This document shows, in pieces, positions 1 to 7,003 of a stretch of 8,344 bases of DNA (positions are counted from its first letter, which is position 1; the number at the start of each line of letters is the position of its first letter). The DNA is from Pedobacter sp. UBA1654 (GTDB lineage: Bacteria > Bacteroidota > Bacteroidia > Sphingobacteriales > Sphingobacteriaceae), in the NCBI GenBank assembly GCA_002320935.1, contig DCLG01000002.1, forward strand, positions 7,000-15,343, in the 5' to 3' direction. Under the pieces are notes generated by a model. The model was not told the origin of the DNA. It did no database searches and saw only the letters and a program-made list of their open reading frames with translations. The position numbers and the translations under genes are program-made.

Positions 1-1
1 T

Positions 2-1603
2 GCAGGCACCGAGAATGACATCGTGATGGTGGAAGGCGAAGCAGATGAGATTTCTGAAGCTGAAATGGTGGAAGCTATTGAATTTGCGCACAAAGCAATT
101 GTTGTTCAGGTACAGATTCAAAAAGAACTTACTGAGGCAGTTGGTAAAACTGTTAAACGTACATATTCTCATGAAGACAGCAACCCTGAACTTAAGGAAC
201 AGGTTTATGCTGCTACCTATGATAAGGTTTATGCTATTGCAAAAAGCGGAACTTCGAAACACGAACGTGGTGACAAGTTTGGTGAGATCTTGATGGACTT
301 CATTGCTACTTTAGGCGAAGACCTTGATGATGTAACCGGCTTCCTTGCAAAAAAATATTTCCATGATGTACAATATGATGCTATCCGTAACCTGGTTCTG
401 GATGAAGGTATCCGTTTAGATGGTCGTGATGTACGTACCGTTCGCCCAATCTGGAGCGAAGTTGGTTACTTACCAGCGGCACACGGTTCAGCAGTGTTTA
501 CACGTGGTGAAACACAATCATTAACGACCGTTACTTTAGGATCTAAAGATGATGAGCAGATGATTGATGGTGCATTTGTAAATGGATACAATAAATTCCT
601 GTTGCATTACAACTTCCCTGGATTCTCTACTGGCGAGGTTCGCCCGAACAGAGGTGCTGGCCGTCGTGAAATTGGTCACGGTAACCTGGCTATGCGTTCT
701 CTGAAAAAGGTACTACCTGGACTAGAAGAAAACCCATACACTATCCGTATCGTTTCTGATATTTTAGAATCAAATGGTTCTTCATCTATGGCTACTGTTT
801 GTGCTGGTACATTGGCACTTATGGATGCTGGTATTAAAATCAAAGCACCAGTTTCTGGTATAGCGATGGGCTTAATCACTGATGAGAAAACCGGTAAATA
901 TGCCATCCTTTCAGATATCCTTGGTGATGAAGATCACTTAGGTGACATGGACTTTAAAGTAACAGGTACTGAAAAAGGTATTGTTGCTTGTCAGATGGAT
1001 TTAAAGATCAATGGTTTGAAGTGGGAAGTATTAACGAATGCTTTGAACCAGGCTAAAGAAGCTCGTCTACACATCTTAAATGAGATGAAGAAAACGATTG
1101 CTGCGCCACGTGAGGATTACAAAGCACATGCGCCTCGTATCGTTTCTCTTACCATTGATAAAGAATTCATCGGTGCGGTAATCGGGCCAGGTGGTAAAAT
1201 CATTCAGGAAATGCAACGTGAGACCGGTGCTTCGATTTCCATTGAAGAAGTTGGAAATAAAGGTATAGTAGAGATCTTTGCTGATAACAAAGCGGCAATT
1301 GATGCTGCTGTTGGCCGTATTAACGCGATCGCTGCTAAACCAGAAATCGGTGCCACTTACGAAGGTAAGGTGAAATCGATCATGCCATTTGGTGCATTCG
1401 TTGAGATCATGCCAGGTAAAGATGGTTTGCTTCATATTTCTGAAATTGCCTGGGAACGTTTAGAAACTATGGACGGCGTACTTAAAGAAGGTGATAAAGT
1501 TACCGTTAAGTTGCTTGACGTAGATAAACAAGGCAAAATGAAGCTTTCTAAGAAAGCGTTAATGCCACGTCCACCAAAACCAGAGGCAGCTGAGAAGAAA
1601 TAA
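2..1603 (+). CDS. pnp: Polynucleotide phosphorylase (PNPase), 5'-truncated by window edge
   Basis: PNPase is a cytoplasmic trimeric 3'-5' exoribonuclease that degrades RNA phosphorolytically to nucleoside diphosphates. The frame is open from base 2 (reading [14 protein letters not shown], a PNPase-typical stretch), so the GTG at 23 is not the true start. About 533 residues are visible against roughly 700 in the family, so the first RNase PH core is mostly missing. In order, the fragment shows the all-helical linker domain (about residues 30-125), the second RNase PH core (about 130-370, beginning near [13 protein letters not shown]), a KH domain with the loop IGPGGK (around base 1180) and a C-terminal S1 domain ([20 protein letters not shown], from about base 1351). 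The two metal-binding aspartates of the [13 protein letters not shown] motif are intact, encoded at 926-928 and 944-946. The tail after S1 is short and ends in a Pro/Lys/Glu-rich segment. A terminator follows 32 nt after the stop. Identification is essentially certain. Confidence 0.98.
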   Translation, partial: AGTENDIVMVEGEADEISEAEMVEAIEFAHKAIVVQVQIQKELTEAVGKTVKRTYSHEDSNPELKEQVYAATYDKVYAIAKSGTSKHERGDKFGEILMDFIATLGEDLDDVTGFLAKKYFHDVQYDAIRNLVLDEGIRLDGRDVRTVRPIWSEVGYLPAAHGSAVFTRGETQSLTTVTLGSKDDEQMIDGAFVNGYNKFLLHYNFPGFSTGEVRPNRGAGRREIGHGNLAMRSLKKVLPGLEENPYTIRIVSDILESNGSSSMATVCAGTLALMDAGIKIKAPVSGIAMGLITDEKTGKYAILSDILGDEDHLGDMDFKVTGTEKGIVACQMDLKINGLKWEVLTNALNQAKEARLHILNEMKKTIAAPREDYKAHAPRIVSLTIDKEFIGAVIGPGGKIIQEMQRETGASISIEEVGNKGIVEIFADNKAAIDAAVGRINAIAAKPEIGATYEGKVKSIMPFGAFVEIMPGKDGLLHISEIAWERLETMDGVLKEGDKVTVKLLDVDKQGKMKLSKKALMPRPPKPEAAEKK

Positions 1604-1635
1604 GTTTTTGGAACATGTTTTTCAACTGACATACG

Positions 1636-1660
1636 AAACCCCGCAATTGCGGGGTTTTTT
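1636..1660 (+). terminator. Rho-independent terminator of pnp
   Basis: A perfect palindrome at 1636-1657 (AAACCCCGC, loop AATT, GCGGGGTTT) is followed without a gap by a T run ending at 1660. The GC-rich stem plus T tract, 32 nt behind the pnp stop, is a textbook intrinsic terminator. Because the stem is flanked by A's on the left it could also work weakly on the other strand, but no minus-strand gene needs it. The T run also supplies the TTTG of the proposed rpe promoter. Confidence 0.93.
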
Positions 1661-1691
1661 GTTATCCAAAAAGTTTATTTATTTATATTTA
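1658..1691 (+). promoter_or_regulatory. Probable Bacteroidota-type promoter of rpe
   Basis: TTTG at 1658-1661 (-33 element) and TATATTTA at 1684-1691 (-7 element; consensus TAnnTTTG, last base differs) are 22 nt apart, at the long end of the spacing known for this phylum. The same TATATTTAC string occurs upstream of serC. The -33 element is formed by the last T's of the pnp terminator. A -7 box here places the transcription start within a few bases of the rpe ATG at 1697, so the mRNA may be leaderless or nearly so. The match is by eye; the start site is inferred. Confidence 0.55.
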
Positions 1692-1696
1692 CCAGC

Positions 1697-2368
1697 ATGA
1701 AACACCTCATAGCTCCATCAATTCTAGCAGCAGATTTCGCCAACCTACAACGTGATACTGAAATGATCAATGAAAGTGTAGCCGATTGGTTTCATGTGGA
1801 TGTGATGGACGGTGTGTTTGTACCAAATATTTCTTACGGCTTTCCTGTAATGGAGGCAATTAAGAAGTATGCAACCAAACCTTTGGACGTACACCTGATG
1901 ATCGTGAATCCAGATGCGTACATTGAGCGGTTCGCAGTGGCAGGAGCGGAGGTTATTACTGTTCATTATGAGGCATGTGTCCATTTACATCGAACCGTGC
2001 AGGCGATTAAAGCAGCAGGCTGTAAGGCTGGAGTAGCACTTAATCCACATACACCGGTTTCAGTACTTAATGACATCCTGGTGGATCTTGATCTTGTGCT
2101 GATCATGTCAGTGAACCCAGGATTTGGTGGCCAGCGTTTCATTCAGAACACTTACCGAAAAATTAGCGCACTTAAAGCTATGGCCATGACTATCCATCCT
2201 AACCTAATCATTGAGGTCGATGGCGGAGTAGGCCTGCAGAACATTGGCTTGCTCGTTGAAGCTGGAGCGACAGCTTTTGTTGCCGGAAGCGCTGTATTTG
2301 CGGCAGAATCACCAGCCAAGATGATCTCTGATCTTAAAAACGTTTCTACAGGAACCGTTAATCTTTAA
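1697..2368 (+). CDS. rpe: Ribulose-phosphate 3-epimerase
   Basis: This cytoplasmic TIM-barrel enzyme interconverts D-ribulose 5-phosphate and D-xylulose 5-phosphate in the pentose phosphate pathway. The 223 residues match the usual family length. The N-terminal IAPSILAADFANL strand is present. The metal-binding set is complete: His33 and Asp35 (in FHVDVMDGVFVPN), His66 (in PLDVHLM) and Asp175 (in EVDGGV); Asp35 and Asp175 are the expected acid/base pair. The second family signature, LIMSVNPGFGGQRF (residues 135-148), and the phosphate-binding FVAGSAVF near 194-201 are also intact. The ATG at 1697 gives the correct N-terminus and no Shine-Dalgarno sequence precedes it. The gene sits between the pnp terminator and the serC promoter, so it is probably a single-gene transcript. 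No oddities were seen. Confidence 0.97.
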   Translation: MKHLIAPSILAADFANLQRDTEMINESVADWFHVDVMDGVFVPNISYGFPVMEAIKKYATKPLDVHLMIVNPDAYIERFAVAGAEVITVHYEACVHLHRTVQAIKAAGCKAGVALNPHTPVSVLNDILVDLDLVLIMSVNPGFGGQRFIQNTYRKISALKAMAMTIHPNLIIEVDGGVGLQNIGLLVEAGATAFVAGSAVFAAESPAKMISDLKNVSTGTVNL

Positions 2369-2374
2369 ATCGCC

Positions 2375-2404
2375 TTTTGATAGTCTACTAAAATACTATA
2401 TTTA
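2375..2404 (+). promoter_or_regulatory. Probable Bacteroidota-type promoter of serC-serA
   Basis: TTTTG at 2375-2379 and TATATTTA at 2397-2404 are separated by 17 nt, within the spacing reported for the phylum's housekeeping promoters. The -7 box plus its next base (TATATTTAC) is identical to that before rpe. A start about 4-7 nt downstream would leave an AT-rich leader of roughly 18-21 nt before the ATG at 2429. I see no distinct terminator between rpe and this promoter, so some read-through from rpe is possible. Confidence 0.55.
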
Positions 2405-2428
2405 CATCCATACAAACCGATATATATA

Positions 2429-3499
2429 ATGAGACATAATTTTGGCGCAGGACCCTGCATCTTACCACAGGAAGTGTTTAAACAAGCATCACAAGCGGTG
2501 CTTGACTTTAAGGATGGTTTATCCATTTTAGAAATTTCCCACAGAACTTCGGAATTCGAAGGGGTAATTGAAGAAGCACGTCGCCTGGTAAAAGAATTGT
2601 TAAATGTGCCTGAGGGATACTCCGTACTGTTTCTACAAGGAGGCGCAAGTTTGCAGTTCGCTATGGTGCCAATGAACTTGCTGCCAGAAGGACAGACTGC
2701 CAGCTACCTGGATTCTGGTGTGTGGGCGTCAAAGGCAATTAAAGAGGTTGCTGCGTTTGGCAAAGCGAATGTAGTAGCATCATCCAAGCCGGAGAACTAC
2801 ACCTTTGTACCAAAAGACTTTGAGATCCCCGCGGATAGTGCATATTTCCATTGTACTTCTAATAATACCATTTACGGTACCGAAATCTTCAACTTCCCCG
2901 AAACCAATGTTCCTATTGTTTGTGATATGTCTTCCGACATTATGAGTCGCCAGATTGATATTTCCAAATTTGGATTGATCTATGCTGGTGCACAGAAGAA
3001 CATTGGACCTGCAGGCTTAACTGTTGTGGTTGTTAAGGACGAGTTGCTTGGTAAGAGCGGACGCAAGATTCCTTCCATGTTGGATTATAAAGTACATATT
3101 GATGGCGGATCTCTTTACAACACGCCTCCAGTATTTTCCATTTATGTTGCCATGCTAAACCTCAGATGGTTGAAATCTAAAGGTGGTGTTGCAGAAATCG
3201 AAAAAGAGAACATTGCCAAAGCACAAGCATTATACACAGAAATTGACCGCAATCCACTTTTCAAAGGAACCTGCGCTATTGAAGATCGTTCCAGAATGAA
3301 TGTATGTTTTGTCATGAACAATCCGGAGCTGGAAAAACCATTCCTGAAGTTTGTTGAAGAGCATGATGTTGAAGGCCTAAAAGGACACCGTAGTGTAGGT
3401 GGATTCCGGGCTTCAATTTACAATGCCTTGCCAATCACCAGTGTACACCATTTAATAGATTTAATGCAAACTTTTGCAGAGAAACACCCAAATCAATAA
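2429..3499 (+). CDS. serC: Phosphoserine aminotransferase
   Basis: SerC is a cytoplasmic PLP enzyme that transfers the amino group of glutamate to 3-phosphohydroxypyruvate, giving O-phosphoserine (step 2 of serine synthesis); it also serves pyridoxal phosphate synthesis in some bacteria. The 356 residues match the family (about 360). Visible markers are the N-terminal [10 protein letters not shown], the substrate-binding His39-Arg40 (SHRTSEF), the cofactor phosphate loop QGGAS (70-74), Trp99, Asp167 in VCDMSSD, and the Schiff-base lysine Lys190 in [12 protein letters not shown]. The C-terminal [16 protein letters not shown] (319-334) carries the conserved His320-Arg321 and Arg327. The start is supported by the family's MxxNFxAGP N-terminus. 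serA follows after 2 nt, so the two are surely cotranscribed and encode consecutive pathway steps. Confidence 0.98.
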   Translation: MRHNFGAGPCILPQEVFKQASQAVLDFKDGLSILEISHRTSEFEGVIEEARRLVKELLNVPEGYSVLFLQGGASLQFAMVPMNLLPEGQTASYLDSGVWASKAIKEVAAFGKANVVASSKPENYTFVPKDFEIPADSAYFHCTSNNTIYGTEIFNFPETNVPIVCDMSSDIMSRQIDISKFGLIYAGAQKNIGPAGLTVVVVKDELLGKSGRKIPSMLDYKVHIDGGSLYNTPPVFSIYVAMLNLRWLKSKGGVAEIEKENIAKAQALYTEIDRNPLFKGTCAIEDRSRMNVCFVMNNPELEKPFLKFVEEHDVEGLKGHRSVGGFRASIYNALPITSVHHLIDLMQTFAEKHPNQ

Positions 3500-3501
3500 T
3501 A

Positions 3502-4452
3502 ATGATCAGAATACTTGCTAATGATGGGATTGATCCCACCGGTAAAGCTTTACTGGAACAAGCCGGATACGTTGTAGATACAGAAACCGTTCCTCAGGAT
3601 AAATTAATTGAAGCACTTCAGAACTATGATGCGATTACAGTCAGAAGTGCGACCAAAGTAAGACAGGATGTTATTGATGCATGCCCAAACCTTAAGCTTA
3701 TTGGCAGGGGTGGTGTAGGCATGGACAATATAGATGTTGAATATGCACGTAGTAAAGGTGTGACTGTCGTAAATACGCCTGCAGCTTCATCGCTATCGGT
3801 AGCAGAATTGGTATTTGCCCATCTGTTTACTGGCGTTCGATTCCTTCAGGATGCAAATCGGAAAATGCCGGTAGAGGGTGCAAGCACTTTTAATAACTTA
3901 AAGAAAGCTTATGCACCCGGTATTGAATTAAAAGGTAAAACTTTAGGTGTAATCGGCTTTGGTAGAATTGGCCGTGAGGCTGCTACGATGGCATTGCGTC
4001 TGGGCATGAAAGTACTTGCTTATGACTTGCACCCATTTTCAGTAAACATAAAGCTTGACTTTCAGGGCGGTGTAGAAGTTGAAATTCCAGTTGAGACTGT
4101 ATCATTTGATGATGTTATTCAGCATAGTGATTTCATCACCCTGCACACGCCATTTGCTGAAAGGCCGATTTTAGGTGAAGCGGAGTTCGCGAAGATGAAA
4201 TATGGTGTAGGGATTGTAAACTGCTCTAGAGGTGGTACCATTGATGAGTCAGCTCTGATTGCAGCGCTCGATTCTGGTCAGGTTGGCTTCGCAGGATTAG
4301 ACGTGTTTGATAATGAGCCTACGCCTCAGGCAGGAATTCTACAACATGCAAAGATCTCACTTACGCCGCATATCGGAGCTTCTACAAATGAAGCGCAGGA
4401 GCGGATTGGCACCGAGCTGGCAAACTTGATTATTGACCATTTTAGTAAATAA
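3502..4452 (+). CDS. serA: D-3-phosphoglycerate dehydrogenase, short form without ACT domain
   Basis: This is an NAD-dependent D-2-hydroxyacid dehydrogenase; next to serC its role is very probably oxidation of 3-phosphoglycerate to 3-phosphohydroxypyruvate, the first step of serine synthesis. The 316 residues hold the split substrate-binding domain, with GRGGVGMDNIDVEYA (68-82) and NTPAASSLSVAEL (91-103), and the Rossmann domain with GFGRIG (152-157) and the NAD-ribose acidic residue Asp175. The catalytic triad is complete: Arg243 (NCSRGG), Glu272 (NEPTP) and His290 (TPHIGAST). The protein ends at about residue 316 and lacks the C-terminal regulatory domains of E. coli (410 aa) or B. subtilis-type SerA, so ACT-mediated serine feedback is not expected. 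Another hydroxyacid substrate is formally possible but the operon argues against it. The ATG begins 2 nt after the serC stop with no Shine-Dalgarno sequence, suggesting coupled translation. Confidence 0.95.
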   Translation: MIRILANDGIDPTGKALLEQAGYVVDTETVPQDKLIEALQNYDAITVRSATKVRQDVIDACPNLKLIGRGGVGMDNIDVEYARSKGVTVVNTPAASSLSVAELVFAHLFTGVRFLQDANRKMPVEGASTFNNLKKAYAPGIELKGKTLGVIGFGRIGREAATMALRLGMKVLAYDLHPFSVNIKLDFQGGVEVEIPVETVSFDDVIQHSDFITLHTPFAERPILGEAEFAKMKYGVGIVNCSRGGTIDESALIAALDSGQVGFAGLDVFDNEPTPQAGILQHAKISLTPHIGASTNEAQERIGTELANLIIDHFSK

Positions 4453-4512
4453 CTTTCATTACATGCCTGCAATGTTCGCATGAGCATTCAGCTTTGCTTT
4501 TACATGGACAAC

Positions 4513-4550
4513 AAAAAAATAAGGAACGTTTAGACGTTCCTTATTTTTTT
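4513..4550. terminator. Bidirectional intrinsic terminator between serA and the minus-strand unit
   Basis: A perfect 17-bp stem, AAAAAAATAAGGAACGT (4513-4529), faces its exact reverse complement at 4534-4550 across the 4-nt loop TTAG. The core is GGAACGT/ACGTTCC and the outer stem is A7/T7, so each strand sees a hairpin followed by a U tract. It lies 60 nt behind the serA stop on the plus strand. On the minus strand it overlaps the end of the 175-residue coding sequence: the right arm encodes its last residues and the TAA stop (4532-4530) is in the loop. Confidence 0.92.
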
Positions 4551-5057
4551 TATCATTGCTGACTTGGTGTAGATGATGTAGCTCGCAGTCACGAGTAATG
4601 CTGCCATTAACAGAATAACGTAAAAGGACGTATTTCCCGATTCTTTCTCCTGTTCGCTAAGCTGTTTCCTTAATATCTCATTTTGATCCTGCAACTTTTT
4701 GATTGCTGCCATGTAGGCGCTGATCCTTTCATTACTAGCCTGAGCATTGCTTTGAACTTGTTGAACTTGCAAGTCTTTATATTCTAGTAATACTTTAAGT
4801 TCTTTAAAGATGTTATTATCATTCAGTACAATTTGTCGTAAAATCTCGTTGGAATTTTTGATGTCCTTCTTGGTCTGAAAGCCGAAAATACCGGTACGTT
4901 GATTAAGACTTTGATCGTACTGGCCGAACCTTGCACTACGTTCTTTTAATAGTTCATTGATCTTAAAGCGCTGGGTTTGGTAAGAGTTGGTATCGACCTG
5001 CGCCTGAACGGCAAATGTGACGCAGAGCAGGCATACAAAAAGCATATGTTTAATCAT
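4530..5057 (-). CDS. Hypothetical exported coiled-coil protein with one C-terminal membrane segment
   Basis: I do not recognise a named family. The 175 residues show a probable Sec signal peptide (MIKHMLFVCLLCVTFAVQA, cleavage likely after Ala19), a polar helical region rich in Gln, Asn, Lys and Glu with strong coiled-coil character (about 62-142, e.g. IKKLQDQNEILRKQLSEQEKE), one hydrophobic helix (about 144-163, FYVILLMAALLVTASYIIYT) and a short basic tail (KSAMIKKIRNV). This predicts a type I inner-membrane protein with its coiled coil in the periplasm and a tiny positive cytoplasmic tail; oligomerisation is likely. Met5 is an alternative start but also gives a signal peptide. It lies 38 nt downstream of the DUF62 gene on the same strand and is probably cotranscribed with it. 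The stop codon sits in the loop of the convergent terminator. The gene is real by its coherent architecture; function is unknown. Confidence 0.82.
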   Translation of the reverse strand: MIKHMLFVCLLCVTFAVQAQVDTNSYQTQRFKINELLKERSARFGQYDQSLNQRTGIFGFQTKKDIKNSNEILRQIVLNDNNIFKELKVLLEYKDLQVQQVQSNAQASNERISAYMAAIKKLQDQNEILRKQLSEQEKESGNTSFYVILLMAALLVTASYIIYTKSAMIKKIRNV

Positions 5058-5095
5058 GGGTATCAGATATCAAACTTTATGCCCTATGGCGAAAC

Positions 5096-5872
5096 CTAGT
5101 GAAATTCGACTCTCACTATGTCATTCAGGTGCAAACCAAGCAGGCCGCTGGCTTTTCCTTTGTTAATGGCAATTTCCAGGTGATTACTGATGCCAAAAAG
5201 GCATAATTTCTCGCCTTCAGGAACCTCATTATAGTGCCAGCTCAGTTGCGTAATGGTTTCACTTTTTCTAAAGTACAAAGTGAAATCGCGATTGCGTTGT
5301 ACTCGGGTAAACAGGTCTTTTGTGATGTTTGTAATGACATTGCAGAAAGTGTCAATATATATTACGCTTCCCCGTATGATATCCTTTTCAATTACAGGAT
5401 GTAAAAGCATGCGTTCCTCGATACTATCTGCAGGTACACCGATGTCTTTCAAGCGGCCACCTTTAGCAAGATGTATAGCTGCTTTTACGAAAATATCAAC
5501 CAATGGAAAGTGAAGATATTTAAGATCCTGCATGATGTTTAATTCCACTACCTCATCAGGTTCCTGGTCAAAAAGCAGGGAAAAAATTCCATTATCCGCA
5601 CCAACAAAATAGTGGTCCTGGTGCTTGAGCGCAACGTACTTTGAACCTTCATTAAAAACAGAATCAATGCCTATTAAATGCACTGTTCCTTTTGGGAAAT
5701 ATGGATAAACATTCTTTAAAACAAAGGCTGCATAAGAGATGTTGAAGGAAGGTACTTCATGGGTCACATCAACAATATTGGCTGTAGGCATGATACTCAG
5801 GATACTGCCTTTAAGGGCGGCCTGGTAGAAATCTTTGGAACCTAGATCCGTTGTTAAAGTGATGATGGCCAT
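5096..5872 (-). CDS. DUF62 / SAM hydroxide adenosyltransferase family protein, divergent active site
   Basis: The family (related to fluorinase and chlorinase) typically hydrolyses S-adenosylmethionine to adenosine and methionine in the cytoplasm. The 258 residues fit it. Family features seen are the N-terminal ITLTTDLGSKDFYQAALKG (Asp9, expected to contact the SAM ribose), NIVDVTHEVPSFNISYAAFVL (32-52), FVGADNGIFS (89-98), VDIFVKAAIHLAKGG (125-139), and the C-terminal domain with YIDTFCNVITNI (172-183) and FGISNHLEIAINKGKASGLLGL. The usual DPGVGxxRR motif is replaced by D70-SVFNEGSK, so the catalytic Asp is kept but the Arg position is Ser77 (Lys78 next to it). The usual FHGRD motif reads FPLVD, leaving no His three residues before the Asp (His121 is five before). 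Hydrolase activity is therefore uncertain. From memory, Bacteroidota homologues share this divergence. It is the first gene of a minus-strand pair and is divergent from phoH. Confidence 0.88.
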   Translation of the reverse strand: MAIITLTTDLGSKDFYQAALKGSILSIMPTANIVDVTHEVPSFNISYAAFVLKNVYPYFPKGTVHLIGIDSVFNEGSKYVALKHQDHYFVGADNGIFSLLFDQEPDEVVELNIMQDLKYLHFPLVDIFVKAAIHLAKGGRLKDIGVPADSIEERMLLHPVIEKDIIRGSVIYIDTFCNVITNITKDLFTRVQRNRDFTLYFRKSETITQLSWHYNEVPEGEKLCLFGISNHLEIAINKGKASGLLGLHLNDIVRVEFH

Positions 5873-5939
5873 TAAAAATTGAATATTTATGCTTAATCTT
5901 GCCTATGTGGTAAAAAGCCTACAAATATTCAATTTTTAA
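5872..5939. repeat. Perfect 17-bp inverted repeat in the divergent intergenic region
   Basis: TTAAAAATTGAATATTT at 5872-5888 is the exact reverse complement of AAATATTCAATTTTTAA at 5923-5939; the spacer is 34 nt (5889-5922). The left arm ends on the first base of the DUF62 ATG (5872 on the minus strand). Neither arm is followed by a good T tract and the stem is very AT-rich, so this is not a standard terminator. It could be an operator with two half-sites, or an RNA hairpin in the DUF62 leader that covers its start. Flanking bases do not extend the match in either direction. Confidence 0.85.
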
Positions 5940-5975
5940 ATCAAAGTATAGACCTCTATCTTAAAAAACAATATT

Positions 5976-6941
5976 TTGAACGAAAAAAAACTGACATTAG
6001 AATCTGTAGATCCCGCGCAATTTTGGGGTACCAACAATGAACATTATGAACTGATTAAGCTCGCCTTTCCAAAGCTTAAAATTGTGGCCAGAGGTACTGA
6101 TATAAAAGTACTTGGCGACGAGCGGGAGCTGCAAAACTTTGAAAATAAATTCAATTCGCTTGTTGCACATTTGGACCGCTTCAGGTCCTTAACACCCTCC
6201 GATGTAGAGTCTATATTACTCATTAGTAAAGCAACTGAAAGTGACGGTAATCCGACAGGAGACAGAGCGCCTTCACACACTGGCGAAGTGATCGTGTTTG
6301 GCAATAGTGGTTTGATGATCAAAGCGCGTACTGCCAATCAACGTAGAATCGTCGACAGCATTGTTAAAAATGATGTGCTGTTTGCTATTGGTCCTGCGGG
6401 TACCGGTAAAACTTATACTGCTGTAGCACTTGCGGTTCGGGCTCTGAAGAACAAGGAAGTTAAACGAATCATACTTACACGACCCGCTGTAGAAGCAGGG
6501 GAGAGTTTGGGTTTTCTGCCTGGTGATCTGAAAGAAAAAGTAGATCCATATTTGCGTCCGTTATATGATGCGCTGGATGACATGATTCCCGCAGATAAAC
6601 TGCGCATGTATCTTGAAAACCGAACCATCGAGATTGCACCTTTGGCATTTATGCGGGGTAGGACTTTGGACAATTGCTTTGTGATCCTTGATGAAGCACA
6701 AAACTCTACCGATCTCCAGTTGAAGATGTTCCTGACCAGGATGGGGCCGACAGCCAAGTTTATTGTCACAGGTGACGTTACACAGATTGATTTACCTAAA
6801 AAACAGATGTCCGGCCTGCATAATGCACTTAGAATCCTTGGGGATATCCCAGGTATTGATATCATTTACCTTACCGGAGAGGATGTCGTGAGACATAAAC
6901 TTGTAAAAAGAATACTAAAGGCTTACGGCGATATTCAATAA
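5976..6941 (+). CDS. phoH: PhoH family ATPase (PhoH-like), TTG start
   Basis: PhoH-like proteins are cytoplasmic P-loop ATPases related to the helicase core and are often linked with RNA metabolism; the precise substrate is not settled. The 321 residues match the family. An N-terminal KH-like region (about 28-66, with FPKLKIVARGTDIKVLGDE) precedes the ATPase domain. Walker A is GPAGTGKT (139-146), followed by LTRPAVEAGESLGFLPGD (167-184), Walker B VILDEAQN (236-243) and the sensor-like TGDVTQIDLP (265-274). The start is TTG at 5976: an in-frame TAG lies at 5949-5951, no ATG or GTG lies between, and the first internal ATG (Met114) would remove the N-terminal domain. The leader is A-rich with no clear Shine-Dalgarno. 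The gene is divergent from the DUF62 gene, and purC follows 62 nt downstream. Confidence 0.96.
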   Translation: MNEKKLTLESVDPAQFWGTNNEHYELIKLAFPKLKIVARGTDIKVLGDERELQNFENKFNSLVAHLDRFRSLTPSDVESILLISKATESDGNPTGDRAPSHTGEVIVFGNSGLMIKARTANQRRIVDSIVKNDVLFAIGPAGTGKTYTAVALAVRALKNKEVKRIILTRPAVEAGESLGFLPGDLKEKVDPYLRPLYDALDDMIPADKLRMYLENRTIEIAPLAFMRGRTLDNCFVILDEAQNSTDLQLKMFLTRMGPTAKFIVTGDVTQIDLPKKQMSGLHNALRILGDIPGIDIIYLTGEDVVRHKLVKRILKAYGDIQ

Positions 6942-7003
6942 CGTAAAGCTTCATTGATAACCGGTCATAAAGACCAGAATAAATACACGCGAATACCATT
7001 AGA

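Noticed and set aside
1076..1435. 119-codon open frame antisense to pnp
   Set aside because: It lies wholly inside the KH/S1 part of pnp, which is strongly conserved; the translation has no domain-like pattern.
1612..1619. Palindrome AACATGTT after pnp
   Set aside because: Eight bases, AT-rich and single copy here; expected by chance, and the real terminator is just downstream.
5253..5513. 86-codon plus-strand open frame within the DUF62 gene
   Set aside because: Antisense to a recognisable conserved gene, with no coherent protein features.
6413..6865. 150-codon open frame antisense to phoH (and a 97-codon one at 6044-6337)
   Set aside because: Opposite to the conserved ATPase motifs of phoH; composition looks like a reverse-strand shadow and no start context supports it.
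6963..6975. Small hairpin GGTC-ATAAA-GACC between phoH and purC
   Set aside because: Only four base pairs and no T tract, so not a terminator; too short to call a regulatory element.
6942..7003. Possible purC promoter (TTG at 6954-6956 with TAAATACA near 6980)
   Set aside because: The -7 part does not match TAnnTTTG and the spacing is long; read-through from phoH explains expression more simply.
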